A stretch of DNA of 64,000 nucleotides from Vigna angularis (GCF_016808095.1 NC_068978.1:30019306-30083305); one strand, 5' to 3'. Positions 1 through 13,232 are shown, counted from the stretch's first letter. Notes: generated by a model not told the origin, from the letters alone. Made by a program: numbers and translations.

Positions 1-1445
1 GCGATTTTGTAGCTTTTAATAAATTTTAATGGTTGAGTGTGATAGAGTATGATAAACCCACATTGTATGTCTCATATGGTGGGTTTGGCTTATGTATGAG
101 TTGGTCATTTCACTTAATGTCAATTGATTTTGAATTGAATTTGATATGATATCTGAACTTATATCTTATCTTGGTAAATCGTCTATTCAAAACAATAGGT
201 TTACTTGTTTTGGCAGACATTTGTGGAGAGGATTGTTGGGAAGTCTCACATCGCCTTCCTTAATTCTTGAGATGCAAGTTGTTAGGAAGTCTCAAATTGC
301 CTACCTTAATTCTTGAGTTGGAACTTATATATAAGTTGGGCCAAGCTTAATGTCAATTGAATTTAAGATGAATTCTGATTAGAGGTGCCTGCATTAAATT
401 TTGGGTCATCTGAACCTCCAATAGTCATTTATGTTCTTGTTTCTTTTTTCCGTACCCAATTTCTCATTTTTTTTTCCTTTTCTATTTAGTGATTGTGACT
501 ATGCATGCAATTTGGTTAGCAATTGAAATCTTATGGGACCATTTTTGTTTTTCAAGGGTTCTTTGGCACAGGTGAAAGAAAGCCCATTATATTCTCCTTA
601 AAAACAAGTGTTTGTTTGTGTGTGTGTGTGTTATGATAAGAAGCCAAGCTCAGCCTTTAGTCAAGTGCATTTTTTGGGCTAATTGTGCTTTGCGTTGAAT
701 ACTGGGACAAAGGGGGTTTCAAGCATTTTGAAAGGGTAATTTTTCCTTTACTAGGATATACTTTTCAGTTATTTCCAGGAACTCGAGAGAGCTATTTGTT
801 TCTGCTTGTTCGTTTTGAAGTGCAGGTTAGTTTTTGTTGAATAGGACAAAATGAGTAAGAGGCCAAACATCTCTTTTCAGTCAAAAGAAGAAACAGAAAA
901 TGCTATTTGTATTATGTATATCTTGAAGAAAGTGGCTAGGGGGATGTCTTGTTTAATCATCTTTCATTCAAATATTCAATCCCCAATTTGTTGAAGATGT
1001 ATTGAGAGTGGTTACTTGTCATTTTCGAGTGGTAAAGGTGTAGCATAGAACCAGCATATGCATAATATAAAACATAAAGGTAATTTCACTGTACTTACTT
1101 GGATTGCATTATTTTAGAGCCACTGAGTGTAAACGGTTGATTTTAGTACCTACTTATTTTGTGTTTCTTTTCATTATAATTTTCTGATAAATGTGAGTAA
1201 CATAAAGCAGTAACTAAGCATATATGTTCACTCTTTAATGAGTTTTCAAAATGTTCTAGAGTTTCATCCTATACAGCACCTTAGCTATAGTTCTTTGTTA
1301 GTAGAATATTATCAGAGGCAAAAAGGACAGCCAAAACTATCTGCAGACAGTTTGTATACATTATGAACTGATTATATATTTATATGTAACGTTTAAAATT
1401 TCAACTTTTCAATATTCTTATATAACTCAATTATGATCAATACAG
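1..1445 (+). other. Intron of the TGD4-family gene (5' end outside window)
   Basis: No coding exon of the family was recognised here. The stretch ends in a polypyrimidine-rich acceptor with AG at 1444-1445, after which the conserved W-L-x-x-x-GQF block begins. It carries a short (GT)n run near 615-632 and the 46-bp duplication listed separately. The upstream exon must lie before base 1. Confidence 0.7.
233..345. repeat. Imperfect 46-bp tandem duplication in intron
   Basis: Two copies begin at 233 and 279, each with the pattern TTGTT(G/A)GGAAGTCTCA, then CCTTAATTCTTGAG. They are followed by a stretch reading tatataagttgggccaag. This motif type is common as a dispersed legume repeat; the element's ends could not be defined. 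Confidence 0.55.
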
Positions 1446-4400
1446 GTGGCTTACAATGACCGGACAGTTTCGTCCCAGGAAGCTGATTGTTGGTGTTAAA
1501 AATGAGATTTCTAAGGCTGAAGATTTTGATCTCTCCACGGTCAAGGATGTTGCAAAGCATTTCGTTGACAAGGCACTTTTTTCGCTTGGGTTAACATTTC
1601 AGTATGCTTTTTCTCCTTCAACATCCGTATTGTTTGGTTTAGAGGGCCATGGTGAGAAAGCAAAATTGCGCCGCAAAGTGATGGTTTATCATAAGGCATG
1701 GATTTAACCACTTGTTATAATTTTTTATTTTTATTTTCTTCTGTGAAAAGATTTTCCTGTTTGAATCAAGTTTGAGATTACATTCAGTCAAACTGAACAT
1801 TTTTAATGGACCTCATTCATTCACATTTATATAAGCATATTCCTCATTTCAATGTTGCTCTGTTATCGTGCCATGTTTTTCTTTTGTCTATAATGAAATA
1901 TCTGAAAGACAAGATCTCTTGCAGCTTCCTGATCATGATCTTACATTAGAAGCAGCATGGCCTCAATTGTTTCTTGACCACAAAGGAAAATATTGGGATG
2001 TCCCTGAGTCTTTATCTGTTGATTTGTCATCCCTTTTGTCTGAATCTGGAATCCGTTGGCGTGTTGGGTTACATAAAAATGGTGGTAATCCCCAGCAAGT
2101 GAATGCAACAGATGGTAAGCCGCCATTATCTCTGCTACCAGGGTTATCTCTGAAGAGTGCCGTGAGTTATGAGAAGATTAAATACTTCTGGAGAGATAAA
2201 GGCACCGTGGAACAAGGGAATGAAGATGTGGTTCCATATGATGTGCGTCTTAACGAACCTCACTCAGCTGTGTTTGGAGTGATTGGTAATTTTCTAGACT
2301 GTTTGAGATGAGAATAAGTATTAAAGTATGTTTTATGTTGTGTTGTGTTTTTACACATTTCTTCATAATTGCTCAAGCATTCAACTTCTTTATCATTTTG
2401 ATGAAATTAAATAGCTTGTGTAGAAGAGAAGAAAGGAATACTGGCACTACAGTGAATTTATATTACAAGTGTGTTTTGATGTGCTGCAAAATGCAAAGCA
2501 TTAAAAAATATAATGGAATGCAAAAGTTACTCCTCAGAGATCATTTTAAGATCCTCTAAATGTTGTCAAGATTTCTGAGATATTTTCTAACAAATTTATT
2601 GTACAAACAAAATTCAAATATGTTAATAACGAGAGCTTTGCTTGCTTAAGTTGCAGATTCTGTTTGAATAAACAGTTTTCGTATATGGATATGAATGCAT
2701 TCGATGAATTCCTTGTTGGATGACATAAATTTCTCTCGATCAATTGTTTTCCCTTTGAACATATTTTGCCATTTTGTGGATGAGGATGTTAGCTGTGTAG
2801 ACAAGTTTTGGCAATTTTATTATGTATGAATTGTTTTTCTATTGGTTCATAAACATTGTAGGTGGCACCTTTACTTTGAATGGAAGGAGCTTTTCTAGCA
2901 CTAATTCAACAGAAGATTTAGGGGTGTCAACAAGCAAGAGATTTCAATTTTTTGGTGATGTGTTTGGCTCAGTTGGTTACTCCTTTCAGCGTGGAAAATT
3001 CACAAAAAAATATGGGGACTTGACCAGAGTAGATGCTCGTCTGGATATTTCTTCAGCTTCAGCATCTGCAAAGAAGATTCTGAATGGTTCCAGGGCTGAT
3101 GTTGGTGAACAACTACCAGCTTTGCCCAGGCTAAATTTAATCTTTCAACAACAGGTGAATTTTTTTCTCTGCTGATAAAAGCAAACTATCTTCCTGTGTA
3201 TGTTGTTAGGTTGAATGTCTTTGTATCAAGAACAAGTTTTAACTGCAATGTATGTTTGTTTAATGTCTGAATAAAATTCTCCATAAAGAGATAAAAGGAA
3301 GAAAAAGTTAAATTCACTTTTTTATAATCTAAATTAATGTATACATAAACTAATTATAAAGGCTCTTTTATATAATTTACTTAAATTTTTACTTTTAACT
3401 TGTGCATCACCTAATTTGAGCTCATGATATAGCTTATTTTTGGCTTAAATGCTTACTTTGTCCTCATGTTAAGAGGTGAATTTCTGTTTAGTATCCGGTT
3501 TTAAAAATGAAGATGTTGAGTTCCTATGTTATGAAAAGTGTATGAATAAGGTCTTGTTCGTTAAATTGACAGCAACTACGTTAAGTCCATGCTAATGTGG
3601 CTGTACTTTTTCTCTTCTCTCTTCTGCTGTCCAGCTTTTTTTCTCTCTTGTTCAGCTTTTTCTTTGATGATTTGTTGATCTTGTTCTTTCTTTGTGGATC
3701 TTATTCATAATATAGGGATCCAATGTCTTCATTTTTAAAACCGGGTACTAAACAGAAATTCACCTCTTAACATGGGGTCGAAGTAAGCATTTAAGCCCTT
3801 ATTTTTCATTTTCCCCTCCTTATTTTTCCTAGAAATGTTTGTGGAAAGTTAGACCGAACATACCCTTGGTAAGAAGAGTATTGTAGTAACTCAACTTTAT
3901 GTGTCAATGTTATTTTCTATGACTCAATTTTGTTATTGTTATGTCATTCCAAATCTGTTAATTATAAACTAGTTGAAAAATGAAAATTAGTGTTTTAAGT
4001 TGCAAGATCAATTGTAGTTCTTGCTATTGAAAGTCTCACATAAGATTGTTGTTTCTTTCAAAGTCTTACATCTATGTTGCATAAATTTTCATACATTTAT
4101 TTCTACTATGCTTTCATTTATTTTTCCATTATTCATGTGGTGTGTACCATACGTGTATCAAATGTGAATTAAACCCCCAACAATATGAACTAAATTTCCA
4201 AATTTAGTTATAATCTTCATCATTCTCGTAATAGTATCCAGAATTGTACACCCCTTGGCTATTTTTCTATATCATGTTATTGGTGCTGAATATCTACTAG
4301 CTTTGTCAATGACTAATATCCACCAGAAAATCTGGTTGATCACTTTTATGCTTTGTTCAATGGCTCCGAATATCTTGGAGATTTGCTCTGAAGTATATCA

Positions 4401-4731
4401 GGATCTGAGTATTTCAGTATTTTGGACTGAGTAGGTTCAGCAACTATTATATTCCAGATCAGCAGCATACTGTACCTGATAACCTTATAACTGTGATAAA
4501 GATATCTGTAGGAAAATAAAATAAAATTGTTTATCTGTCCACTTGTAGGTTGCAGGGCCAGTTGTTTTCCGAGCAGATTCCCGAATTGCACTGGAAAATG
4601 GTTTGGCGATAGAGGATTTCATTTGCAGCCTGAGTTACTCCTTGAAGTCATTTGAGTCTGGAAAGGTTGTTGCTTGGTATTCTCCAAAAAGGAAAGAGGG
4701 AATGGTTGAGTTGCGAATGTATGAGTTTTAG
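1446..4731 (+). CDS. TGD4-family protein (plastid-envelope lipid-transfer family), 3' part
   Basis: Partial gene with four exons in the window: 1446-1695, 1925-2285, 2862-3154 and 4549-4731 (stop TAG 4729-4731). Exon junctions keep one reading frame (phases 0, 1, 0). The product contains GQFRP near its visible start, then LEAAWPQLFLD, YWDVPES, SLLPGLSLKSAVSYE, VPYDV, LTRVDARLD, LIFQQQVAGP and a C-terminal AWYSPKRKEGMVELR block. From memory these match Arabidopsis TGD4 and, more closely, its paralogue At2g44640. TGD4 itself is an outer-envelope, phosphatidic-acid-binding protein needed for ER-to-plastid lipid transport; the role of the paralogue is not settled, so only family membership is claimed. 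The N-terminal exon(s) lie before base 1. Intron 1696-1924 starts with GC rather than GT. The last intron holds a Mutator-like MITE. It is convergent with the CPN10 gene downstream. Confidence 0.86.
3442..3797. mobile_element. Mutator-like MITE (MULE type) in a TGD4-family intron
   Basis: The element is 356 bp with terminal inverted repeats of about 90 bp (start GGCTTAAATGCTTAC, end GTAAGCATTTAAGCC) and scattered mismatches. It is flanked by a perfect 9-bp target duplication, CTTATTTTT, at 3433-3441 and 3798-3806. A 9-bp duplication with long inverted repeats is the hallmark of Mutator-like elements. There is no coding capacity. It sits inside intron 3155-4548 and does not disturb the splice sites. 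Confidence 0.88.
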
Positions 4732-6040
4732 AAGATTGAAGCTTCCATTCATGCATTCTTCAAAGATACACCTTTCAATCCAAGAACCCCAACATGGTTG
4801 CTCTAAAAGGTGCATTTCGATTACATTACATGTTGCATGCATCATATGATCTGTTGAAACTCAGCACCATTGATTTTGTAATGCCAAAAGGGTTTAGTTG
4901 TGTAACATTTTCTGCATAAGCCTAGTACATTTCACATTCAAATTCTAAAGAGAATCAAAATGCTGGAGTTTAAATGAATTTGTCTTAAAAGCTCTATAAG
5001 TTGAGATCTTTTTGAAGCTGGTGAAACTGACAAATAGATTGAAAGAAACAATACAAAACCAGTAAGAACTGGTTTAAACTGATATTTTTCAATCTTAAGA
5101 ATGAAACATTCTAAAGACAAATAAAACATGTAAGTTTAAATTGGTACAAATGATAAAATTATTGAATTACTCAATGTATGCTTACATAATTGAAGCAGAT
5201 GAAAAAACGTATGAGCTTAGATTGATATGGTTTTATGGGTTCATTAAAAGTTATTCAAATTGCAGATTTTAGATTTTTCTTTACCAATTTCTAATTAGAT
5301 ATTTTGTAAATTACCAAGTTCAAATGACTCAAGGGCTACGATTGATATGTTTTTATTGATTCATGAAAACTTATACTATCTCTATTATAAAGAATATGGA
5401 TCCATACTTAAATTTTAACGATTTAATATCAACATCAATATAAATATAATTATTTTTTTTAGAATATTGATTATTTATTAGTCCACAAAAGAATACTTCC
5501 TATCCAATTTGACTCATGAATATCTTGATTCGAGATGCAATTCTAAACAATTTATATATTAACTTGATAGATATTTACTTACAGTCCTTGTTTTTTTATT
5601 CTGTATCACATTTTCAAGAATTATAGAATGTAATGACTATTAAAATATCATTATACATCATCCAAACATATACAAAAAATATATATAAATAATAATAAAA
5701 CATAGAGACTTTTTTTAATCCAAGTTCATTAAATGAAAAAAAAAATATTTATTACTTTATATGTATTTCTTTAAATTATAAAATGGTGATGTTTAAAATA
5801 ATATAATAAAATAAAATAAGAATTTAAGCAAGAGCTTTAATTAAATATGGGTCAGTATATTACATATAAACAAAATAAAAAATGTATAAATTATTAAATA
5901 GGACCCATTTATAAATGTAAATAAATTAAATAATATAATCATAGATTTAATAGAAAGAACTAGTATCTAATTGGAGATAAGTTAAATTGATATGTAAATT
6001 AAATAAATTTTATAAAAAGAGAATGACGATAAATGAATAC
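4732..6040. other. Gene-free region after the TGD4-family gene
   Basis: It contains the 3' UTR and polyadenylation region of the TGD4-family gene (to roughly 4930), then AT-rich DNA with no recognisable gene. Around 5374 there is a tctctattataaagaatatgg motif resembling plant Helitron 5' ends, but no matching 3' hairpin/CTRR end was found. Confidence 0.5.
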
Positions 6041-7067
6041 TGTAACGTTCCAGATTATATAGAAGCATATAACATAGTAAGTTTGTTAAGCTTACAGTCA
6101 TTCGATAAGGAGTCAGAATTTAAAACTTAAGCATATTAGAGTATTTCAAAATATAAGGAATAACGGATAGAATCCTATGGAGACTAAGCAGTAGCATCAT
6201 CTTTCTCCAAAGTCTGCTGCAGAGGCACCTCATCCATCTCTGCTCACATCCAAGTGGATGATCATTGCAAAAGAAAGCATACCCAAGCAAACACAAACAC
6301 ACAAGCAAGGATGAGTTAGATATAAAAATCATGTTATAACAGTCATAGGCAACATGCAGGTAAAGACAAATATACTATACTATACAAACATGACGTGTGA
6401 CACTTAAACTTGACTCGTCCGGACTTAGAATGATTGTCGAGCTATGACGGGTTATGCACTTGTGGTGGCTTCTACTGCTTTGCAAAGCCATTACCAATGG
6501 GTTTCACCCTACCACACTCACGAGGTTAGTCCGTTATCACTCACCTTGGGCCATACTGGAAGCACCCAAGACTAGGACCTCCTGCTACTCCTCACTGTAA
6601 GATCCTTGAAAATATTTGTAAGTTAAATACTAGATAAAAAAAAGTGAATAGTAAATTGTGAATAGTAAAAAGTGAATAGTAAAAAAAATATATATATATT
6701 TTTGGAAAGGATAAGTGTTCCACGTAGCTTTGAGATCAGAATTCATCAAATTGCAAATAAAAAATTATTTTTGTAATAGTAAAATGAATAAAAAAAATGA
6801 ATAGTTAAAATGAATAGTAAAAAATGAAAATTTACACCAAAGAACTTAGAAAATTTTTGAGAGAAGAGAGTTGGAAGAATTTCTAATTTCAAAGGGGATA
6901 TTCTGGAAGTTTTCAGAGAGCGAGGAGATTAAGTCTGTAATAGAGGTAAGGGAAGCCACTCTTATACTTTGCTTTTCTCTAATCCTAAATCTTGAATATG
7001 TAGTATTTTGTTGCTGTATGGTCTTGAATTTTGAATGAGAACATTTATTTGTTTCTTTTGTATTTTT

Positions 7068-7498
7068 GGAAGGACGAGAAGTTGTCTAACCGGCTCTGCC
7101 AGATTCAACTTCTTGTTTCCCCAAAGCTTTGGTTGTTTCTTATATCTTTATATTGTATTTTTGGAAGGACGAGAAGTTGTCTAACCGGCTCTGCCAGATT
7201 CAACTTCTTGTTTCCCCAAAGCTTTTGTTGTTTCTTATATCTTTATATTGTATTTTTGGAAGGACGAGAAGTTGTCTAACCGGCTCTGCCAGATTCAACT
7301 TCTTGTTTCCCCATACCTGTTATTTCTTATTTATATTGTATTTTTGGAAGGATGTGAAGTTGTCTAACCGGCTCTGCCAGATTCAACTTCTTGTTTCCCC
7401 AGAAATTTTATTGTTTTATCTATTCTTTTTATTGCATCTTTCTGGAAGAATGAGAAGTTGTCTAACCGGCTCTGCCAGATTCAATTTCTTGTTTCCCC
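7068..7498 (+). repeat. Five-unit tandem hairpin array in LTR
   Basis: Units start at about 7068, 7163, 7258, 7346 and 7444 (periods 95, 95, 88, 98). Each has an 8-bp stem, AGAAGTTG (e.g. 7077-7084) against CAACTTCT (7106-7113), closing a constant 21-nt loop with the core CCGGCTCTGCC, followed by tgtttcccc. Unit 4 loses the outermost pair. Unit 5 has CAATTTCT in its second arm (7482-7489), giving a G-U wobble if transcribed. Confidence 0.9.
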
Positions 7499-8574
7499 TG
7501 AATTTTTATATTAATATTATTTTGATGGTAAGGGCAACTAATTATTTTTGTATGAATTTATATACAAACGAATGTTGAACTGGTGTTCTCTTGCGAAACT
7601 GTTTTATGACTTTTATTATATTGGGTGTTATAACTGAAACTGTTAAATTGTACATGTTGTGATGTGATGAATTTAATCTGTTTTGAATGAGTTTGTTGGC
7701 TGAAATTGATCTTGTTGGAAGGTCTGGAGTAAGGGTTCTGTAATAGCTTGTATATGGGTATTAAATAGATGTACAGATACTGTTTGAGGTTGTTGTGAGA
7801 GGAAGTAAAAATATTAAAATTAGGCATTTTAGATTTAGAGCATAAGAGAACAAGGTAGATAATTTAAATAAATAAATTGTTAATTATTGAGGGCCTCCCT
7901 TTGTTGGTAGGATAGAGGAACCTTAAAAACCTGAGTTGGCACATCCTTGATCATAGAGCAGCCCTGGCCTGGTCCAGTCAGTTGTGACTAGTCATATGTG
8001 TTGGCGTCGAAGGTGAGTTTGATGCGTTCAGACATCTGGGTCCTCTCCGGTGACCAATTGGGGTAAAGAAAGATCTCTACTAGGATGAAAATAAAATAAA
8101 ACAAGTTGATTGTAGATGCATAAAGTTATCATGGTAAAAACTTCATATATATTTTATTTATCGTTACATTGAGCTCAGACTTTAATATGTAGTTGCTAAG
8201 ATATGTTGAAGTGTTTTGGCTGATCTATGATCTTTGATTGGTGAAAATATGTTGAGTTATACTCGTTATGGTCAAAATGAGTTTATAATATGAAGTATGA
8301 TATCTGGCAATATGTTTAATTTATTGACACCAAAATAGGTTATTGTCAAATTATGATTAGAGAATGAACATGATTGAGTTATGTGGATAAGAGGTTATGA
8401 ATTGTTGATTTGATGAAATGTTGGAGTGGATAAGAGGGTATGAAATGTTGATTTGATGAAATGTTGGAGTGGATATAAGAAATCATTGCTTATGAAATGA
8501 TGTTTACTACGGGGAGTAGTATGTTCGGTTTATACCATGAGAGCTTGATATGAGCAAAGTAACACCTGAAGTTT

Positions 8575-8750
8575 ATGAAAGCAGGCAGAAAGTGGTCTGA
8601 CCATAAGGCTTTGACATAAATATATGGTTCATAAGTTTTATAGAAGCAGGCAGAGAGAGGTCTGACCATAAGGCTTCAGAAAGTAAGACATGGTATACAG
8701 ATGATGCTTAAGGAAGCAGGCAGAGAGCGGTCTGACCATAAGGCTTCGTG
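8575..8750 (+). repeat. Three-copy direct repeat in LTR
   Basis: Three spaced copies of a segment reading gaagcaggcagagag(c/a)ggtctgaccataaggctt, divergent between copies. The reverse-oriented relative near 47680-47780 has two copies, so copy number differs between family members. Confidence 0.8.
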
Positions 8751-9654
8751 AGTAAGCATGGTACACTTGTAAAGTTTATGAAAATGAGGAAGATGATTTT
8801 GATAAGGATGAATTAATGACATCGGGATAATGATATTTTAGCAATTGCAGAAATACATGATTGAAATATTTTTATTACAAGTTTAATGATTTATATGATA
8901 TGGTTGGCTTACCCTTATTTGTTCGTGCTATGATCATATAACTCATGTTATATGTGAATAGATAATGTTGCAGATGCGGTTGAAAAAGCTTAGAGATGGG
9001 AGAGATGCGGGGAAAAACTTTCAGGGATATTTTGTAAAAAGAATAAATTTGTATTGGAAAAATTATGTTGTGTAAAACTTATAAGTTGAAATTTCGAATT
9101 TATGTTAAGTGGTGAAGACTATATTGTTTGAAGTTTGTAAGTTTGGTATTGTACTTTGGAAGAATTGAAATAAAGTTTGATTGTTTATAGAAGATATCAA
9201 ATTAATTTAGTCTCTACTAACAGTAATACCCTTTAAAATATTAGGGTGTTACACTCACCACATGGATCAATCCTCTCTACTTGAGAATGAAAGACCATTG
9301 GAGCGTCAGGAAAACCCCCAAGACTAAGCTAGCATGCAAATCATTCTAAACACACCGAAAGGGCACCACCATGTATCCCCCTTGAGGATCATGGAATTAC
9401 GTCCAATACTAATACTTTCCACTTTAACACCAACATGATAATGCACACATAAGCCCTTAAAGCAAGTGGAACAATTAAGTAAAATAGCATACTGGAATAA
9501 ATAGGAATATAGGCCGAACAGAAAACATCAACACATAATGAGCAAGACCGAACACCCTGTGAATGGTGGAGAACGAACGATATCTCTCTTCCCAAAGAAA
9601 GAACCGAACGGTCCATAAAAGGTAAGACTGAAGAAGTGACCAAACATTATTCAG

Positions 9655-9985
9655 GACCGCTCACTAAGAGAGATCGAACGCTACCTAAGACTGAGCAATA
9701 TCAAGACCGAACGCTACCTAAGATCGAATGCTACCTGAGAGACCGAACGCTACTTAAGAGACCGAACGCTACCTGAGACCGAACGCTACTTAAGAGACCG
9801 AACGCTACATCCGAGACCGAACGCTACTTAAGAGACTGAACGCTACCTGAGAGACCGAATGTTACTTAAGAGACTGAACGCTACCTGAGAGACCGAACAC
9901 TACCTGAGATCGAACGCTACTTAAGAGAACGAAAGCTACTTAAGTAACTGAACGCTACTTGAGAGACCGAACGCTCAACAGCGCA
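9655..9985. repeat. Minisatellite of about 17-21 bp units (GACCGAACGCTACYT) in LTR
   Basis: About 17 imperfect copies of a GACCGAACGCTACTTAAGA-type unit occur in succession. The same array appears in reverse complement in the sister LTR at about 28275-28470 with roughly ten copies. It therefore belongs to the LTR family and varies in length. Confidence 0.85.
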
Positions 9986-10943
9986 TGGCCGAACAGTTAT
10001 CAGTTCACTTTCGGCGAAACTGCATAATTCTGTAGAATTATGAACACCTAACATAACCATTCCTAACCATTTTTACTAACTTCTAACACCCTCAATTCTT
10101 GTTTTATACTTAATTAAACTTATCTAAATGATTCTAAACATTCCTACTACCATTCTAAAGTGATTAAGACTCAATTTCAACTCTAAAACACCAATTTTCC
10201 CAACTTAGGGATCCAAAACTCAATCCTACTGCTTTGCACCTATTTTGATCAATTTAGTGACTCAAACAAGTCACAATACACTAGCTAAGACTACCCCAAC
10301 AACCCAATTGTGCTTTAGACCTCAAATGCCCAAAATCACTACCTCGCTTCCTCTCAAAGTGACCTAAAAACTACAAAACTCCAAATTTCTATCCAACCAA
10401 AAATATACCAGATTTCACACTTAAATCACTTCCAATGGGTTAATTATAGCAATTCAAATCCATCCAAATCAATTCCAAACAGCTCAACACAGTTTCATGG
10501 ATTTCACATATCAACACATACATTACAACATACTCAAAACGCAAAATATAACTCCAAACAGTGCACCAATTCAGAATCCAATATACATACACTTCATGCA
10601 AGCAATTTAACGAAGTATTCTAGCTTCCCTTACCTTGGAGTTGAGTAGTACAACCCACTAGAATGCTCTAACAGTGTCTCACACAGCAAGGACCCGACCA
10701 AACCCCACTAAAGAAGGAAAATCTAATCGGATGGTTGCGAAGCTCACTACGCCGCGGTCACTTGAGCACCACCTAATCCAACATGCAATGGCTGAATGTG
10801 AGAGAATGGTAGAGAGAAGACATAGCAAGGTTAGAAAAAATAAGAGTTCTAGAGAGAGAAGAAAAAGTTGGCTAATGCACTCAGATTTTGAAAGATCCCT
10901 TTTAAGATCATGATGTCCTTAGTTTTACGGGCATGAATGCCTC

Positions 10944-13232
10944 TGTAACGTCCGAAATTATATACGTCATGCATATAAAATAAGACGTCATCATGCATAA
11001 TATGTGAAAGCAGTTTAGAGTAATTAGGATTACAATCATCCCAAATAGAGTCAGAATTTAAAACTTAAACACACTAATAGTTTAAGTTGGAAACGTGAAA
11101 GGAAAGGTATTCCGAAATACATGGAATTATTAAGAAAGTCCTATGAAGACTAAACAGCAGCATCGCTACCTCCTTCCAAAGCTGTCTCCACACGAACATC
11201 CTCGCCATCTACTCCCATCCAAGTGGATAATCATCGCAAAAGAAAAAGCATACCCAAGCAAACACAAACACACAAGCAAGGGTAAGCTAGATATACAAAA
11301 ATCATGTTATCAAATCATATACAAGATGCAGATTATCACAATCACATACAACATGCAATTACATACAGATGAATTCAACTATACACATGACTTGTTACCC
11401 TTTTACACTTGACCTAATACACTTGACACTTGACTCGTCCGGGGTTGAATGATTGCCGAGCTATGGTGGGTCGTGCACTCGTGGTGGCCTCTACTGCTTT
11501 GCAAAGCCATTGCCAATGGGTTTCACCCTACCACACTCACGAGGTTAGTCCGTTATTACTCACCTTGGAGCATACTAGAAGCCTCCAAGACTAGGACCTC
11601 CTGCTACTCCTCACCACATGAATCAATCCTCTCTAATTGAGAATGACAGACCATTGGAGTTTCAGGATAACCCCCAAGACTGAGCTCCCATGCAAATCAT
11701 TCCACACACAATAAGGGCACCACCATGTATCTTCTCCTTGAAGACCATGGAATTACGTCCATTAACCTTACTTGTAAAACCACACTTTCCATTACTTTGA
11801 ATCACATACCTTTTTACTTTAATACCAACATGATAAGACATACATATACCCTTAAAACAACGTAGAATAATTCCTTTAAATTATCATACTGGGATGAATA
11901 GAAACCTTAACCGAAAAGAATACCTCCCCACACAAAAAGAACAAGATTAATACTTAATCAAAAACTATCCAATCAAATATCAACCGAACGATATAAATCA
12001 AGGTTTATCCTACACCAACGACCGAACGCTAATATCACTTATTTACACATAATTCTTTATGGTCTATTAATTCGATCCCTTAAGTATGTCAAACAGATTG
12101 GATACCCTCACCAATGGCTCCGAAAGGTTCAAAAACCCCCAGAACGACCTAAAGAACGTCCAAAACGGACATCCAGAACTCCCAAAACATCAAAAACATC
12201 TAAAATCACTAAATCTATCACACATAACTCGCTCCAACGAAATTACTATTCCAAAATCACAAACATTTACTTTTCAGCTATACCGACTATTCCTTTCATC
12301 ATACGGACCTTCTAGACATAAAAAAAAACTCATCTTCTATCAACAACCCATTTTCATCCAAATCTTATAAACATCTAAACTCAACATATAAATAAAAGAC
12401 AACGGATAAATAGTACAACTCAAAATTTCATATCAAAAACCTAATCTCCTTTTAGATCCATAAACAGATTTAAAATCTTCAAACTATATATATACCTAAA
12501 AAAAAACTTCCACCGATTCAAAATACTTAATACAAACAAGATCTATTCAAAATCGTCCAAACAGAAGCATATCCCAATTCCAAACCGTACATCAATTCAA
12601 AAGATACAACAAAAGCAGTATTTCACTCTAAAATCATAAAGAGAATCAAAATCCTAAACATATACCAATTTTAAGATCATACAGAAACAAAAAGACTCAA
12701 GGTTAGCTCCCCTTACGGTTTTCTCCTTAGCTAATCTTCCAAAAACTCTTTGCGAACGTTCCCCCGACTCAAAACAGAACTCCAAAGTCTCTCTGCTTCA
12801 AAACCTCCGTGCTCTGACCTCCGGTTCAACTTAGGAACTTCTCTCAGCCCCAAAACACTCTTAAATAACCATAAAAACGTGTATAAATAGTAAAAACGCG
12901 TTTAAATAGTAAAAACGCGTTTACCCAGTCAAAAACGCGTTCACTTACTGGGACAACTTTGTCAGTCCTGTTAAACCCCTTCCCGATGTCGGAATTACGC
13001 GTATGAGTACTCGAATCGAAGCTATTCGAGTCTTCTTTCTAATGGAAAAATAATCAACTCAATATCTAATTTGTAAAATTAGTTATAATTAAAATACCAA
13101 ACCATGTCAAAGTTGACAGCATTGTATTTTACATATTAACTTAAACTTTTATTACAACTTGATACATTTTAGGTTTCTTAATCTTCTAATGACTCAAGAC
13201 TTACTTTTTCCTCTAGTTTTCAGGGTCTTACA
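10944..13232 (-). repeat. 3' LTR of the chromovirus (2289 bp, full length)
   Basis: On the plus strand it reads TGTAACGTCC...GGGTCTTACA. It contains three to four AAAAACGCGTTTA-type repeats around 12880-12945, next to a TATTTATA-like box on the minus strand near 12890, a plausible core promoter. The segment 11363 to about 12632 is absent from the partner LTR. Its first half is recognisably similar to the host solo LTR at 6041 onward. Confidence 0.92.

Larger units (their letters stand above)
6596..9253 (+). mobile_element. Solo LTR (second gypsy-like family), nested insertion
   Basis: It starts TGTAAGATCC and ends GGGTGTTACA, 2658 bp, with a perfect 5-bp duplication CTCAC at 6591-6595 and 9254-9258. 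The host LTR sequence continues uninterrupted across the insertion, as seen by comparison with 11590-11620. Internal features are AT-rich GAATAGTAAA minisatellite repeats (about 6630-6680), five hairpin units of 88-98 bp (7068-7498), and three units near 8580-8750 with the core GGCAGAGAGCGGTCTGACC. A reverse-oriented relative lies at 47178-49986. There are no coding genes; open frames crossing the array merely read through the repeats. Confidence 0.92.

Noticed and set aside
5374..5960. Possible Helitron (start tctctattataaag, a ctagt near 5950)
   Set aside because: No GC-rich hairpin before the presumed 3' end and no Rep/helicase trace.
7068..7498. CRISPR-like look of repeated hairpins with spacers
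   Set aside because: Plant nuclear LTR with target duplications; spacers are themselves homologous between units and no cas genes are present.
7031..7578. Overlapping open frames of 82 and 149 codons with repeated FGRTRSCLTGSARFNFLFP-like segments
   Set aside because: They read through the tandem hairpin array of a solo LTR in two frames; the repeats explain the openness and no start context or homology supports a protein.
10674..10913. 79-codon frame with Arg/Lys-rich product
   Set aside because: Lies inside the family-1 LTR; the homologous stretch in the other copy is read in antisense as a different frame (27363-27566), so neither is conserved as protein.
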